Origin: an uncultured bacterium
GTDB lineage: Bacteria; Bacillota; Clostridia; Lachnospirales; Lachnospiraceae
Direction: 5' to 3'
Assembly (NCBI GenBank): GCA_945949875.1
Contig: CAMFGH010000012.1
Location: 1-44,172, forward strand
Length of the DNA stretch: 44,172 nt
Positions 16,888-25,941 of the stretch are shown here, in pieces (the stretch's first letter is position 1; every line of letters begins with the position of its first letter). Position numbers and translations under genes: made by a program. The notes beneath the pieces were generated by a model. The model searched no databases and was not told where the DNA came from. It worked only from the letters and a program-made list of their open reading frames with translations.

Positions 16888-18081
16888 TTAAACTACAGTT
16901 TCATTCTTCTTTTTTATCTGATACACAAAGTAAATCAACACCCCAAAATAAACCGCCAAATTAATTGCTGCAAGCACCGAGAAATTTGTTGGCATATCTT
17001 CCAAAGTAACTCCATAAATATGAATCATCAGTCCTTGCAATGTTACTGCCGGTACTATCAGTTTCCAATCCAGGAAAGCCAGCACAATAATCAATGTTTC
17101 ACAGAAGAACATGTACCTGTCATGAATACATGCAAGGAATATACATATGGTATAGAACGTGATGAATGCAAACAGCAGGCATTGCAAACGATCCATATTT
17201 TTTCCATACACATAAGCAAAAACAAGCAGTAAAATCAGCATTACCAGAGTAAATATAATGGTACTGCCTTTCAGATATTCGAACATCCCTTCCACATTGG
17301 TTCCCAAAAACAGATTCCAAAACAAAGGATAATTTTCAAATAGTCTTTCCGAATTACCAACCTGATCAAAGTATACCGTAAACACCTCTCTAATATCTCG
17401 TCCCATAATAATTGCAGGCAAATCAACAACAATCATGGTAATCGGCACAATGAGAAAGTTCAAAATAGAAAAGCGTTTCTTGTACAACCAGTACCACAAC
17501 AAAAATGGCATTAAGAAAAGAGCCTGAAGCTTAAATGAGAAGGCTAATCCATACATCAAAAATGCTGGTACATATTTTTCTTTGATGAGGAAGTACAAAC
17601 ACCAAATCAAAAATGAGGAATAAATGGCGTCACACTGCGCCCACATAGAAGAATTGATAAATACCACAGGTGCACAAAGAACCAGTCCATAGCAACATAT
17701 AGCTTGCCATTTTCGATATATCGACTCACTCATTTCATACACAATTGCTCCAGCACCAATGGCTAAAACCAAATCAAAAAAACAAGAGAAAATCTTAATC
17801 TCGAATAGTGCATTATTAAAAGGAATATATACGATAACAGACAGAAACTCCTGATAAGCTATTGCATAATTACCCACCTGTTGCTTTAACAAATGCACTC
17901 CACCCCAATTAGCAAAATCAGAATACCAATGCAAAAGACAATCAGCTGCATCGTCCGATACATATTGTCTCGGAAAATATCGGATGACACATCCTAAAAT
18001 CGTCAAAACAATCAGCACAATCCATTCTAAATGGCTTGTTAAAAAGGCTTGTACCTTTTCTTCCCATTTACAAATTTTCAT
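16888..18081 (-). CDS. Multi-pass membrane protein, GT-C-like mannosyltransferase type
   Basis: 397 residues with about ten membrane segments. The first loop carries YVSDDAADCLLHWY (about 40-53) with an Asp pair. SSMWAQCDAIYSSFL (about 144-158) and GLAFSFKLQALFLMPFLLWY then KKRFSILNFLIVP follow. The same three blocks occur in the N-terminal half of the protein at 32022-34154, so the two are paralogues. This arrangement resembles lipid-linked-sugar-dependent transferases; sugar and acceptor are unknown. AGAGG lies just ahead of the ATG. It follows the protein at 18180-19427 by about 98 bases on the same strand and was probably transcribed with it. The converging gene ends at the shared hairpin 16838-16880. 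Confidence 0.72.
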   Translation of the reverse strand: MKICKWEEKVQAFLTSHLEWIVLIVLTILGCVIRYFPRQYVSDDAADCLLHWYSDFANWGGVHLLKQQVGNYAIAYQEFLSVIVYIPFNNALFEIKIFSCFFDLVLAIGAGAIVYEMSESIYRKWQAICCYGLVLCAPVVFINSSMWAQCDAIYSSFLIWCLYFLIKEKYVPAFLMYGLAFSFKLQALFLMPFLLWYWLYKKRFSILNFLIVPITMIVVDLPAIIMGRDIREVFTVYFDQVGNSERLFENYPLFWNLFLGTNVEGMFEYLKGSTIIFTLVMLILLLVFAYVYGKNMDRLQCLLFAFITFYTICIFLACIHDRYMFFCETLIIVLAFLDWKLIVPAVTLQGLMIHIYGVTLEDMPTNFSVLAAINLAVYFGVLIYFVYQIKKKNETVV

Positions 18082-18179
18082 TTTCCTCTTCTCCGTCTAT
18101 TATATGTTTTCATTTTTTACTTCTCATAAAGCGACTTTTATTTCTCATGAGATTTCGCCCAATAGTTCTGTATTATCAA

Positions 18180-19427
18180 TTAAGCCTCGACAATAATATC
18201 AGTTTTACGCATTTCCTGTACAAGCAAATAGCAAATATAGCAACCTATTATAACATTTGTGACTGCCACTAAAACTGTAGGATCAAAATTTCCCAATATC
18301 CTTGGGAATTCTTCTCTCACCTTTCCAAATATACCATAGAACATGAGTAGATTACAGTTATAGATCAAAATGGTGTAAATCATCATCCACTTATGTCTGT
18401 CGGTCTTTGTTTCCATATACAATGCAATAGCAAGAAATGCTCCTACAAATAAATGTGTTTCATGAACATTGGTTCCAAATAAGTAATATAATATATAAAT
18501 TGCCAGGGACGCTTTCAAGAACAGTACGTAATCCTTCTTTTTCGCCATACATGTAAGAATCAAAATACCCAAAAAGGCAATCCAAAAAATATACTTAAAT
18601 GCCAACAGCTTGTCCATTTCGGTATGCCAAATAATTTGTACTTCTCCCGTCATGCCATGCATTCGCTCATACACATACTGCACCAGCCATCCAAAATTCA
18701 GTCCATATGGCGCCACATTTCCGGAGTCTCTGGATAATGCACACACAATAGAATCCCAGAACATATCTTTATATACGATCAAAATCGGCACTAACGGGAT
18801 CAGCGCACCAAGTCCCATATATATAATGGATTTCCAGTCGATTTTCACCTTTTTCTTATCCATATCCAGTGAAATAAACAGGCATACTACAACCGGCATG
18901 ATAATCAGCGGCTGATATTTAATCAGGCACCAAATGCACAGGGACAATCCCATAAGTACTTTATGCTCCATTTTTTTCATCTGAGAAAATGCCCATATAC
19001 CAAATGGAAATGTGATGATGTCCAGATAACCTTCTGTCGAGGATACTAAAAATGCAAGAAAAACGAGAACGCCGGCCATGCTATCCTTCCAAAACTTTTT
19101 CCCACATATACATGACAGAAACAGGAAGCTTAACACGGTAACACGGATCGCCATCAATGGAGGATTCGCACAGAAAGCCAAGCACTTAGATACGACATAT
19201 AAGAGCAGTGGTAAAATGGGTGGATACATATCTGCATTGGCACCAAACCCCTGTATAACTCCGTACTTTTCAGCATTTTCCAACCATCCGATAAAAAAGT
19301 CCACATCGGAGGCGCCTCTGGCATTTACAAAGGAAATCAAAATCGACGCAATCATAATCAGGAGTAGAAAGAAAAATACTTTTTCCTCTTTGGGATTGTT
19401 TTGATTTTGATTTACTTCTTTGCTCAT
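18180..19427 (-). CDS. Multi-pass membrane protein, GT-C-like
   Basis: 415 residues with nine or ten membrane segments. Outside loop 1 has ARGASDVDFFIGWLENAEKYG, where Asp residues occupy the usual GT-C position, followed by ANADMYPPILPLLLYV. A conserved-looking IKYQPLIIMPVVV lies near residue 175. The layout resembles the neighbour at 16888-18081, but the sequence similarity is low. The ATG at 19427 is preferred over 19439: GGAG (19434-19437) lies 6 bases ahead and would be inside the longer reading. It is probably the first gene of a two-gene unit. Function beyond membrane glycosyl transfer is not visible. Confidence 0.7.
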   Translation of the reverse strand: MSKEVNQNQNNPKEEKVFFFLLLIMIASILISFVNARGASDVDFFIGWLENAEKYGVIQGFGANADMYPPILPLLLYVVSKCLAFCANPPLMAIRVTVLSFLFLSCICGKKFWKDSMAGVLVFLAFLVSSTEGYLDIITFPFGIWAFSQMKKMEHKVLMGLSLCIWCLIKYQPLIIMPVVVCLFISLDMDKKKVKIDWKSIIYMGLGALIPLVPILIVYKDMFWDSIVCALSRDSGNVAPYGLNFGWLVQYVYERMHGMTGEVQIIWHTEMDKLLAFKYIFWIAFLGILILTCMAKKKDYVLFLKASLAIYILYYLFGTNVHETHLFVGAFLAIALYMETKTDRHKWMMIYTILIYNCNLLMFYGIFGKVREEFPRILGNFDPTVLVAVTNVIIGCYICYLLVQEMRKTDIIVEA

Positions 19428-19642
19428 TCGGTTCTCCATTGTGGACTCTTTCTCAATTCAAAATCTAATCTATTGTACTCTTATTAAGTTATCATATTTT
19501 TCCATGCAGTTCAAATGTTTGTAAAATTATCCTTCCAATCCCAAAACATTATCATAGGAACATCTTGCTCAGACAAATGTTGGGAACAGCTGTCACAGCA
19601 ATGGTACAAATCAACCTATCTAGCCCACTATGTAATTTCTGT

Positions 19643-20215
19643 CTATAGAACTATAGTTTTGCATTTATCCTCTATCATGCCATCAATTATTTCTTTGTAA
19701 TCCTCAAGCATTTTTTCTTCTGTATGATTTTCCCAAATTGGATTTATTACTTTTATCACCAAAAATGTAAAAATAAAAATTACAATTAAGCATAATAATA
19801 GAAAAAGACTCAGAAATAGAATCACATTTAAAATGGACAATTCAATATGTTCTTCTGGCTTAATTATTGCCAAATTAATCAAAAAGTTAAAAGCTTCTGT
19901 AACAACTAATGTCATTAATATTGGAGTAGCGATATTTAGATAATTTTGACTTGGTTCCAAATTTCCGATTCGCTGGTTCAAATATCTACTAAATTCTTTC
20001 AATTTTTTGATAGGATACTTATCATACTTTTTGCAAATATATTGTTCCCATTCAGAATAAGTATTCATTTTCTCATCATCTTTAAGCTCTTGTTTTTTCT
20101 TCTCTTTGTTATTTATTCCACAAAGATAGCAATATATTTCTTTCTCTTTTAAATAGTCAAATCCATAATTATCTTTTCCTATTGTATTTACATTTCTTTT
20201 CTGTTTTTTGATCAT
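19643..20215 (-). CDS. Unknown small membrane protein, AT-rich
   Basis: 190 residues, not recognised. The N-terminal 75 residues are rich in Lys, Glu and Tyr and hold one CYLCG motif (an isolated Cys pair). Two or three hydrophobic segments (about 80-160) follow, and then an acidic tail (EEKMLEDYKEIIDGM). Composition is clearly more AT-rich than the genes on either side. It lies between the GT-C cluster and an IS110 remnant, which suggests transfer. ATG 20215 is chosen; an in-frame TTG at 20236 would fall inside a strong palindrome. The ribosome site is weak. Confidence 0.55.
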   Translation of the reverse strand: MIKKQKRNVNTIGKDNYGFDYLKEKEIYCYLCGINNKEKKKQELKDDEKMNTYSEWEQYICKKYDKYPIKKLKEFSRYLNQRIGNLEPSQNYLNIATPILMTLVVTEAFNFLINLAIIKPEEHIELSILNVILFLSLFLLLCLIVIFIFTFLVIKVINPIWENHTEEKMLEDYKEIIDGMIEDKCKTIVL

Positions 20216-20229
20216 ACTAATTCTCGTAT

Positions 20230-20261
20230 AATCCAATTATCCTTTTTAGGATGATTGGATT
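20230..20261. promoter_or_regulatory. Palindrome in front of the unknown small membrane protein
   Basis: AATCCAATTATCC (20230-20242) and GGATGATTGGATT (20249-20261) form a 13-bp stem with one mismatch and a 6-base loop. On the plus strand a T-rich tract follows, which would suit a terminator; on the minus strand it is in the leader of the gene at 19643-20215, where it could be an operator. Confidence 0.5.
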
Positions 20262-20339
20262 TACTTTTTCCTTTCCTTAATTTTCAATTACATTTAGAAC
20301 TCATATGCTCTAGTATAATACATAAAGTTCTGCGGATTT

Positions 20340-20497
20340 TTTTCTATATCCGTGCAACTTTGAAAGATTGAAATAGACCTAGGCAACAGCTTTTCATCTA
20401 TTCCTGGTAAATTAATAGTTAATGCCTGGCGTTTTATGTTTCGAGAATACACAGTCGAATCCCCTGTGATAAATACTTTTTAAAAAGGGTTAACATC
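20340..20497 (+). other. Possible IS110 left-end non-coding region (bridge-RNA area)
   Basis: The 158 bases ahead of the IS110 remnant have no gene. They hold short complementary arms, AGGCA (20381-20385) with TGCCT (20423-20427) and CACAG (20450-20454) with CTGTG (20464-20468). IS110-family elements carry a structured bridge RNA in the non-coding end before the transposase. Assignment here is by position only. Confidence 0.35.
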
Positions 20498-20794
20498 ATG
20501 CTCTATTTCGGAATTAATATTTCCAAACACAAATATGGCTGTTTCATTCTTAATCAGTCAGACGAAATTATTACAAAAAACTTTGTTTTCTCCAACAATC
20601 TTGAAGTTGTCAATTCTCTTAAAACACTTCTTTCTTTCCTTGCTAACCCTGATGAAACAAAAATATTTTTTGAAGCAGCCACAATCAATTCCTTACTTTT
20701 TGCAAATGCATTCATTTTCACCCTCCATCATTGTAATCGCCATAAAGCATTCCATTTTCTCAGTCAAAAAAGGACTATCTTTTCTCTAAAATAG
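20498..20794 (+). pseudogene. IS110-family transposase remnant (N-terminal part)
   Basis: The first 60 or so residues match the start of the DEDD (RuvC-like) domain: YFGINISKHKYGCFIL resembles the family's GIDVSKHKHD start, with the first catalytic Asp replaced by Asn, and IFFEA carries the catalytic Glu. After that the family sequence is lost (no GHY motif), and translation runs into a terminator and stops. A full IS110 transposase is around 400 residues. AAAGGG lies 8 bases before the ATG. The Asp-to-Asn change and truncation mean that it cannot be active. Confidence 0.72.
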
Positions 20795-20801
20795 TCCTTT
20801 T
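20768..20801. terminator. Bidirectional-looking terminator
   Basis: AAAAGGACTAT (20768-20778) pairs with ATAGTCCTTTT (20791-20801), with T runs on both strands. It lies downstream of leuA and also after the IS110 remnant. Read from the minus strand it is the likely leuA terminator. Confidence 0.75.
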
Positions 20802-20944
20802 CTGTATCATTATTATATTCTTTACAACCTCAAATTACATTTCTATTTTATAGGCTACTTCCACTAATTCTTTTTCAAAGATTTGTACCCTATTTTATAA
20901 CATATCTAATAATCCATATACATGCATCAGTTTCTTCATACATT

Positions 20945-22621
20945 TCATTCTCCCAGCCCCAGCCTGTTCATAGCAGAGAATATCGCTCTGATAGATGCTC
21001 TGGTAATATTGGAGCTTACACCAACACCATAGGTTACGCGTCCCGTCTCTACATCCAGCAGATGGATATAGGCAGCCGCCTGGGAATTGGAACCACTCTG
21101 TAAAGCGTGCTCTTCATAATCCAGGATCTTAATATCTACGCCCAGATCTTCGGAAAGCCCCCTCTTAACCGCATCGATAGGGCCGTTACCAATAGCTTCA
21201 AATCTTCTTTCCTCGCCATTTTTTGTATACAGAACGGAAACCTTTGTATCAAATTCAGACTGTACTTCACCACTCATATCTGTCACATGGAGCTGGCGGA
21301 AATGCAAAGGCTCTTTCTTCATCAGGTATTCTTCGCGGAAGTTTTCCATCACCTGATCAGGTGATACTTCACCTTGTTTTTCAGATACGCTTTGGATTAC
21401 ATTAGCGAACTCACGCTGCATACCCTTTGGAAGTTTGAATCCAAAGTAGGTGTCCATAACAAAGGCTACACCGCCTTTTCCGGACTGGGAATTGATACGC
21501 ACGATAGGCTCGTATTCTCTTCCGATATCTGCAGGATCGATAGGCAGATATGGCACCTGCCAGATTTCACTGTTTCTGTCCTTCATGGCTTTTACACCCT
21601 TATTGATGGCATCCTGATGAGAGCCTGAGAATGCAGTAAATACCAGCTTTCCTGCATAGGGGTGTCTTGGATGAATCGGAATCTTGCAGCATCTTTCATA
21701 TAATTCAATGATTTCATTGATATGCTCAATATTCAGCTTAGGGTCAATTCCCTGGGAGAACATATTGTAAGCAACGTTTAACACATCCACGTTACCGGTT
21801 CTTTCCCCATTTCCAAACAGGGTTCCTTCTACACGATCTGCACCTGCCAGCAGAGCAAGCTCTGTACTTGCCACACCGGTACCCCTGTCATTATGTGGAT
21901 GCACACTTAGGATGATGGAATCACGGTTTTTAAAGTGTTTGTTCATCCATTCGATCTGATCGGCATACACATTTGGTGTGTTCATTTCTACTGTAGATGG
22001 CAGATTGATGATCATGGGATTTTCCGGAGTTGGTCCCCATTCTTCCTGCACTGCAGTGCAGATATCCAGTGCAAAGTCCAGTTCGGTTCCGGTAAAGCTC
22101 TCCGGAGAATATTCCAGAACGATTTTACCCGGGAATTTAGCCGCACGCTCTTTGACCATTCGTGTTCCCTGAATAGCGATATCGATGATCTGCTCTCTGT
22201 CCATGCCAAAAACCACATCTCTCTGAAGGGTAGAAGTGGAATTATAAATATGTACCACAGCCTGTTTACATCCTTCGATGGATTCAAAGGTTCTGTCAAT
22301 GAGCTCCTCTCTGCATTGTGTCAGAACCTGTACCAGTACATCATCAGGAATCATTTTGCGGTCGATCAGCTGTCTTAAGAAATCAAATTCAATCTGGCTG
22401 GCTGCCGGAAATCCGATTTCAATTTCCTTGAATCCCAGTTTGCACAAATACTGGAACATCTCAATTTTTTCTTCTACGATCATAGGATCGATCAGAGCCT
22501 GGTTCCCATCTCTCAGATCAACAGAACACCATATTGGAGCCTTCTCAATTTCCTTATTAGGCCATTCTCTTTCCGGATAGTCTACCACCGGATTTTTTCT
22601 GTAACGCTTGTAGTTTAACAT
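20945..22621 (-). CDS. leuA: 2-isopropylmalate synthase
   Basis: 558 residues, the size of the longer (actinobacterial-type) LeuA class. The DRE-TIM barrel starts at WCSVDLRDGNQALIDP (about 32-47), metal-binding HPHND is near 241-245, and LFGNGERTGNVD follows. The C-terminal regulatory domain (about 430-555) ends with YGVGVSSNITRASIRAIFSAMN. The enzyme joins acetyl-CoA and 2-oxoisovalerate in the first step of leucine synthesis and is feedback-inhibited by leucine through this last domain. ATG 22621 is chosen because GGAGGG (22629-22634) lies 7 bases ahead. No leuB, leuC or leuD is nearby. No T-box or leucine-rich leader peptide was seen in the 110 bases before it. Confidence 0.95.
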   Translation of the reverse strand: MLNYKRYRKNPVVDYPEREWPNKEIEKAPIWCSVDLRDGNQALIDPMIVEEKIEMFQYLCKLGFKEIEIGFPAASQIEFDFLRQLIDRKMIPDDVLVQVLTQCREELIDRTFESIEGCKQAVVHIYNSTSTLQRDVVFGMDREQIIDIAIQGTRMVKERAAKFPGKIVLEYSPESFTGTELDFALDICTAVQEEWGPTPENPMIINLPSTVEMNTPNVYADQIEWMNKHFKNRDSIILSVHPHNDRGTGVASTELALLAGADRVEGTLFGNGERTGNVDVLNVAYNMFSQGIDPKLNIEHINEIIELYERCCKIPIHPRHPYAGKLVFTAFSGSHQDAINKGVKAMKDRNSEIWQVPYLPIDPADIGREYEPIVRINSQSGKGGVAFVMDTYFGFKLPKGMQREFANVIQSVSEKQGEVSPDQVMENFREEYLMKKEPLHFRQLHVTDMSGEVQSEFDTKVSVLYTKNGEERRFEAIGNGPIDAVKRGLSEDLGVDIKILDYEEHALQSGSNSQAAAYIHLLDVETGRVTYGVGVSSNITRASIRAIFSAMNRLGLGE

Positions 22622-22685
22622 GCTCTTTCCCTCCACAAAATTATCTTTTTTCTATAAATGCTTTCTTCATTTCATAACCAAAATG

Positions 22686-22717
22686 CAAAAAATAAGCCCA
22701 TGGAATACATGGGCTTT
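22686..22717 (-). terminator. Rho-independent terminator after the HPr gene
   Basis: AAGCCCATG and CATGGGCTT form a perfect 9-bp stem with a 5-base loop; on the minus strand it is followed by ATTTTTTGC. It separates the HPr gene from leuA. Confidence 0.88.
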
Positions 22718-22731
22718 ACTTTGCGTATATG

Positions 22732-22995
22732 TTACTCTCCTAAACCGCTTTCGATGGCTTCCACCAAAGTTTTCAGGGCTTCCGCTTCATCTTCACCTTC
22801 GCAGTTGATCGTAATCTCATCTCCGCACTTTACACATGCTCCGAGCACACTAAGTACACTCTTTGCATTCGCTGTATTCTCACGATATGAAAAAGTTATT
22901 AAAGATTTGAACTGCATAGCTTCCTTACATAGGATCCCTGCTGGTCTTAGATGTAGCCCTGTTGGGTTTTTAATTACAACCTTCTGACTAACCAT
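22732..22995 (-). CDS. ptsH: HPr-type phosphocarrier protein
   Basis: 87 residues, standard HPr size. His15 sits in PTGLHLRPAG, the site phosphorylated by enzyme I in the sugar PTS, and Ser46 in NAKSVLSVLG is the HPr-kinase site. Both are present, so this is closer to HPr than to Crh (which lacks His15). The family's usual LG(V/I) following the Ser46 helix is replaced by LGACVKCG. GGAGG lies 9 bases ahead of the ATG. It is a single-gene unit: glmM is 200 bases upstream and a terminator follows the stop. ptsI is not in the window. The main ptsH may be elsewhere. Confidence 0.9.
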   Translation of the reverse strand: MVSQKVVIKNPTGLHLRPAGILCKEAMQFKSLITFSYRENTANAKSVLSVLGACVKCGDEITINCEGEDEAEALKTLVEAIESGLGE

Positions 22996-23023
22996 AGCTT
23001 GCTACCTCCCGATTTATCGTTAT

Positions 23024-23042
23024 ATGCTCACCCCCTGAGCAT
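23024..23042 (-). other. Hairpin in the HPr gene leader
   Basis: ATGCTCA (23024-23030) and TGAGCAT (23036-23042) form a 7-bp stem with a loop of five identical bases (C on the plus strand). It is about 15 bases ahead of the GGAGG ribosome site. It may affect translation or mRNA stability. Confidence 0.45.
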
Positions 23043-23197
23043 GAAATACTTCTCATATGAAAGAAAGATATGTATTTCTGTGAAACATACTACTCTTCAT
23101 ATATTCTTTAACTATCCAAATTATAACATTATTTACCTGTACATACAAGGCTAATCTTAGAAAGAAAAGCCGGAGTTCTCCACGCCATACTTCATGA

Positions 23198-24547
23198 TCA
23201 GAACATAATATCCTGAATCAGATTTGCCAGCTCCTGAGCTTCTTTCTGGATCTGCTGCTGGTCCTTTCCTTCGATCATGACACGTACCAACGGCTCTGTT
23301 CCGCTTGGTCTGATCAGCACCCTGCCTTCGCCTGCAAATTTTTCTTCCAGTTTGGCAATAGCTGATGCGATTTCCGGATATTCCATATAGCGGTCCTTCT
23401 TATGATTTGCAACCTTGGCATTTACAAGGGCCTGTGGGAGCACCTGCATGATGCTGGCCAGCTCTGAAAGAGACTTTCCTGTTTCCACTACCACCTGAAG
23501 CAGATGAAGGGCACTCAAAAGTCCATCTCCTGTTGTATTTTCATCCAGGAAGATGATGTGTCCGGACTGCTCACCGCCCAGATTGGCACCGATTTCTCTC
23601 ATGCGTTCCAGAACGTATCTATCGCCCACCTTTGTTACTTCCATTTTGATATCATTGGCTTTTGCCATCAGAGTAAAGCCAAGATTGGACATTACGGTAA
23701 CCACGATGCTGTCAAGCTTCAGTTTTCCCTGACTCTTCATATGGTTGCCCACGATCGCCATGATCTGGTCTCCGTCCACCACCTGGCCTTTTTCATCCAC
23801 TGCCAGAAGTCTGTCAGCATCCCCGTCAAAGGCAAGACCCAGATCTGCTTTTTCATACACGACTCTGGCCATCAGCTCTTCCATATGAGTGGAGCCACAA
23901 TTGGCATTGATATTGGTTCCATCCGGCATATTATGGATGGCTACCACATTGGCACCCAGTTCCCGAAGTGCTTCTACCGAGGTATAGTAGGATGCGCCTT
24001 CTGCACAGTCTACTACAATTTTCAAACCGGAAAGGTCCACATTCACAGACTGTACCGCATGGTTGATATATTCTTCTCTGGCATCGGTACGGTATTTGAT
24101 TTTCCCTACTGCAGGACCGGTAGGAAATTTTATACCTGCCATATTGTTTTTGATGACATCTTCAATCTCATCTTCCAGTTCATCCGGAAGCTTATATCCG
24201 TCTCCATTGAAGAACTTGATTCCGTTAAACTCCACCGGATTATGGGAGGCAGAGATTACAACCCCTGCATCCACTTTATATTTTCTGGTCAGATAAGCCA
24301 CTGCCGGTGTGGGAATGACTCCTACATAAATACAGTTGGCACCTACAGAGCAGGCACCTGCCATTAATGCATTGGCAAGCATATCCCCGGAGATTCTGGT
24401 ATCGCATCCTACCATGATCGTTGGTTTATGCTCTGTTTCTTTTGTCAGTACGTATGCGCCTGCCTGCCCCAGCTGCATTGCAAGAGCCGGCGTCAGTTCT
24501 TCATTTGCCACACCACGTACTCCATCTGTTCCAAATAATCTAGCCAT
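23198..24547 (-). CDS. glmM: Phosphoglucosamine mutase
   Basis: 449 residues, full length. FGTDGVRG is at the start, the phosphoserine loop ISASHNP is at about 98-104 with active Ser101, metal-binding DGDADR is near the middle, and the phosphate-binding [12 protein letters not shown] lies near the end. It turns glucosamine-6-phosphate into glucosamine-1-phosphate for UDP-GlcNAc and peptidoglycan synthesis. GAGGG precedes the ATG by 7 bases. It follows cdaR by about 86 bases, in the conserved Firmicute order cdaA-cdaR-glmM; GlmM is known to bind and restrain CdaA in other Firmicutes. Confidence 0.97.
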   Translation of the reverse strand: MARLFGTDGVRGVANEELTPALAMQLGQAGAYVLTKETEHKPTIMVGCDTRISGDMLANALMAGACSVGANCIYVGVIPTPAVAYLTRKYKVDAGVVISASHNPVEFNGIKFFNGDGYKLPDELEDEIEDVIKNNMAGIKFPTGPAVGKIKYRTDAREEYINHAVQSVNVDLSGLKIVVDCAEGASYYTSVEALRELGANVVAIHNMPDGTNINANCGSTHMEELMARVVYEKADLGLAFDGDADRLLAVDEKGQVVDGDQIMAIVGNHMKSQGKLKLDSIVVTVMSNLGFTLMAKANDIKMEVTKVGDRYVLERMREIGANLGGEQSGHIIFLDENTTGDGLLSALHLLQVVVETGKSLSELASIMQVLPQALVNAKVANHKKDRYMEYPEIASAIAKLEEKFAGEGRVLIRPSGTEPLVRVMIEGKDQQQIQKEAQELANLIQDIMF

Positions 24548-24633
24548 TTTTCAGCCCTCATTTTTCTCTCATATTATTATATACATACCATAAGCAACCT
24601 CTCAAAAGCTGCTTAAGAAACACGAATCCAAAA

Positions 24634-25941
24634 TTACTCTTCTTCCGCTACTACCAGATTCATATAGACCGGATTGGTAAGTCGGGTATGTTCCGGATTG
24701 TTAAAGGTCAGTTCCACATGGTAGATACCCGGTACAAGCTCTGTCATTTCCTGCTGCCGCATCCATCCGGTCACGTCAACAGTAGCCTCCAGATTTCTCG
24801 CATTCAGTCCACTGACAACAGAATGTATACCGGTAATGGAAACCGTATAAGTTTCCGGAACATTTTCTATTTCACAGCGATATCCTTCCGGAACATTTGT
24901 AATGCGGATTTTTTCTCCATCCAACTCATATTCTTCCGTGGTTTCCCGTTCAATACCTACAACCACATGTGCTTTTCCATCAAAGCTGCTGTCAGCCACC
25001 CGGGTATTTTCAGGCAGATAGTCTTTGATATTTACATAAGTTTCAAAGTCTTCCGTAGCTCCGGTTACATCCAGTACTTCTGCCGGAATCTGAATCTCAC
25101 CGATATTGTTCAGAACGCTCTTACGTCCGGCGATTTCAACATAATTCAGACTGCTTGTGATCTCTCCGGTGAGTCCGTAGCCTTCTGCCGGAACCGTATC
25201 CGTTGTAAAGGTGATCGGAACTGTCTTCCTGGAAAGGATCTCGATGGTAACCAGAACATTTTCCGGTCGTTTTTCTAGGTTTCCTCCGGTGATTTCTTCT
25301 CCCTCGCCATTATAGAGGCGTACCTGGGAGCTGGCAGTGATATCGCTGGTAAATCCGGACAAGGTACTCATATCCACCTTGATGCCTGCAGATTCAATCT
25401 GGTCAACCAGGGATTCCGGACCGGAAATTCGGATCAGGTTCTGGTCTGTCGATACGTTGCCCACCATATAGCCATCCGGTGCTTCACCTTCCACGCTGGT
25501 CTGAAGTACCAGAGATTTGGATTTCATATTTTCAATATTTACTTTAACACTGTCGATGCTGCCTCGAATGCTGCTGATCTGACTGCTGTAACGGGATACC
25601 GAAAAGTCAATGGAAATGGTATTCACACTATTTAACTTGCTCATATCAGCAGTAGCTATGATATCGGATTTATCAATATTCTGGATAACCGATTTGGGTG
25701 CCTGAATGGTAACCTTCGACACCACATCCGTTCCATCCAGTACTTCATAAATCATTCCCTGACTGGTGATCATATCCCCATTTTCAATGGTAACCGGAAT
25801 ATTGGACCAGCTGTATCTTATGGTCGGATCATTTACATTTACTACTACCAGCCAAAGTGCAACAGCAAAAATGAAAGAAGCTACTTTAAGTCCCCAGTTT
25901 CTGGTCAGCACTTCGAGAAAGCTATTATTATTTCGCTTCAT
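24634..25941 (-). CDS. cdaR: CdaA regulatory protein (YbbR domains)
   Basis: 435 residues. An N-terminal membrane segment (about 17-34) is followed by YbbR-type extracytoplasmic repeats: NIPVTIEN, later VEGEAPDGYMVG, PVTFTTDTVPAEGYG-like and a last repeat near 340-430 ending in LVVAEEE. CdaR sits outside the membrane and modulates CdaA. The gene starts inside the 3' end of cdaA (14-base overlap), so translation is probably coupled. About four repeats are visible, the usual size in Clostridia. Confidence 0.93.
   Translation of the reverse strand: MKRNNNSFLEVLTRNWGLKVASFIFAVALWLVVVNVNDPTIRYSWSNIPVTIENGDMITSQGMIYEVLDGTDVVSKVTIQAPKSVIQNIDKSDIIATADMSKLNSVNTISIDFSVSRYSSQISSIRGSIDSVKVNIENMKSKSLVLQTSVEGEAPDGYMVGNVSTDQNLIRISGPESLVDQIESAGIKVDMSTLSGFTSDITASSQVRLYNGEGEEITGGNLEKRPENVLVTIEILSRKTVPITFTTDTVPAEGYGLTGEITSSLNYVEIAGRKSVLNNIGEIQIPAEVLDVTGATEDFETYVNIKDYLPENTRVADSSFDGKAHVVVGIERETTEEYELDGEKIRITNVPEGYRCEIENVPETYTVSITGIHSVVSGLNARNLEATVDVTGWMRQQEMTELVPGIYHVELTFNNPEHTRLTNPVYMNLVVAEEE

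Noticed and set aside
19539-19587. Inverted repeat near TCCCAAAACATT as a terminator or IS end
   Set aside because: Pairing is interrupted, there is no T run, and no transposase end was recognised.
22622-22731. T-box or attenuation leader for leuA
   Set aside because: The spacer is about 110 bases, holds the HPr gene terminator, and shows no T-box sequence or leucine-rich leader peptide.
23504-24367. 287-codon open frame antisense to glmM
   Set aside because: It is the shadow of a clearly conserved glmM and has a His/Cys/Phe-rich, unprotein-like composition.
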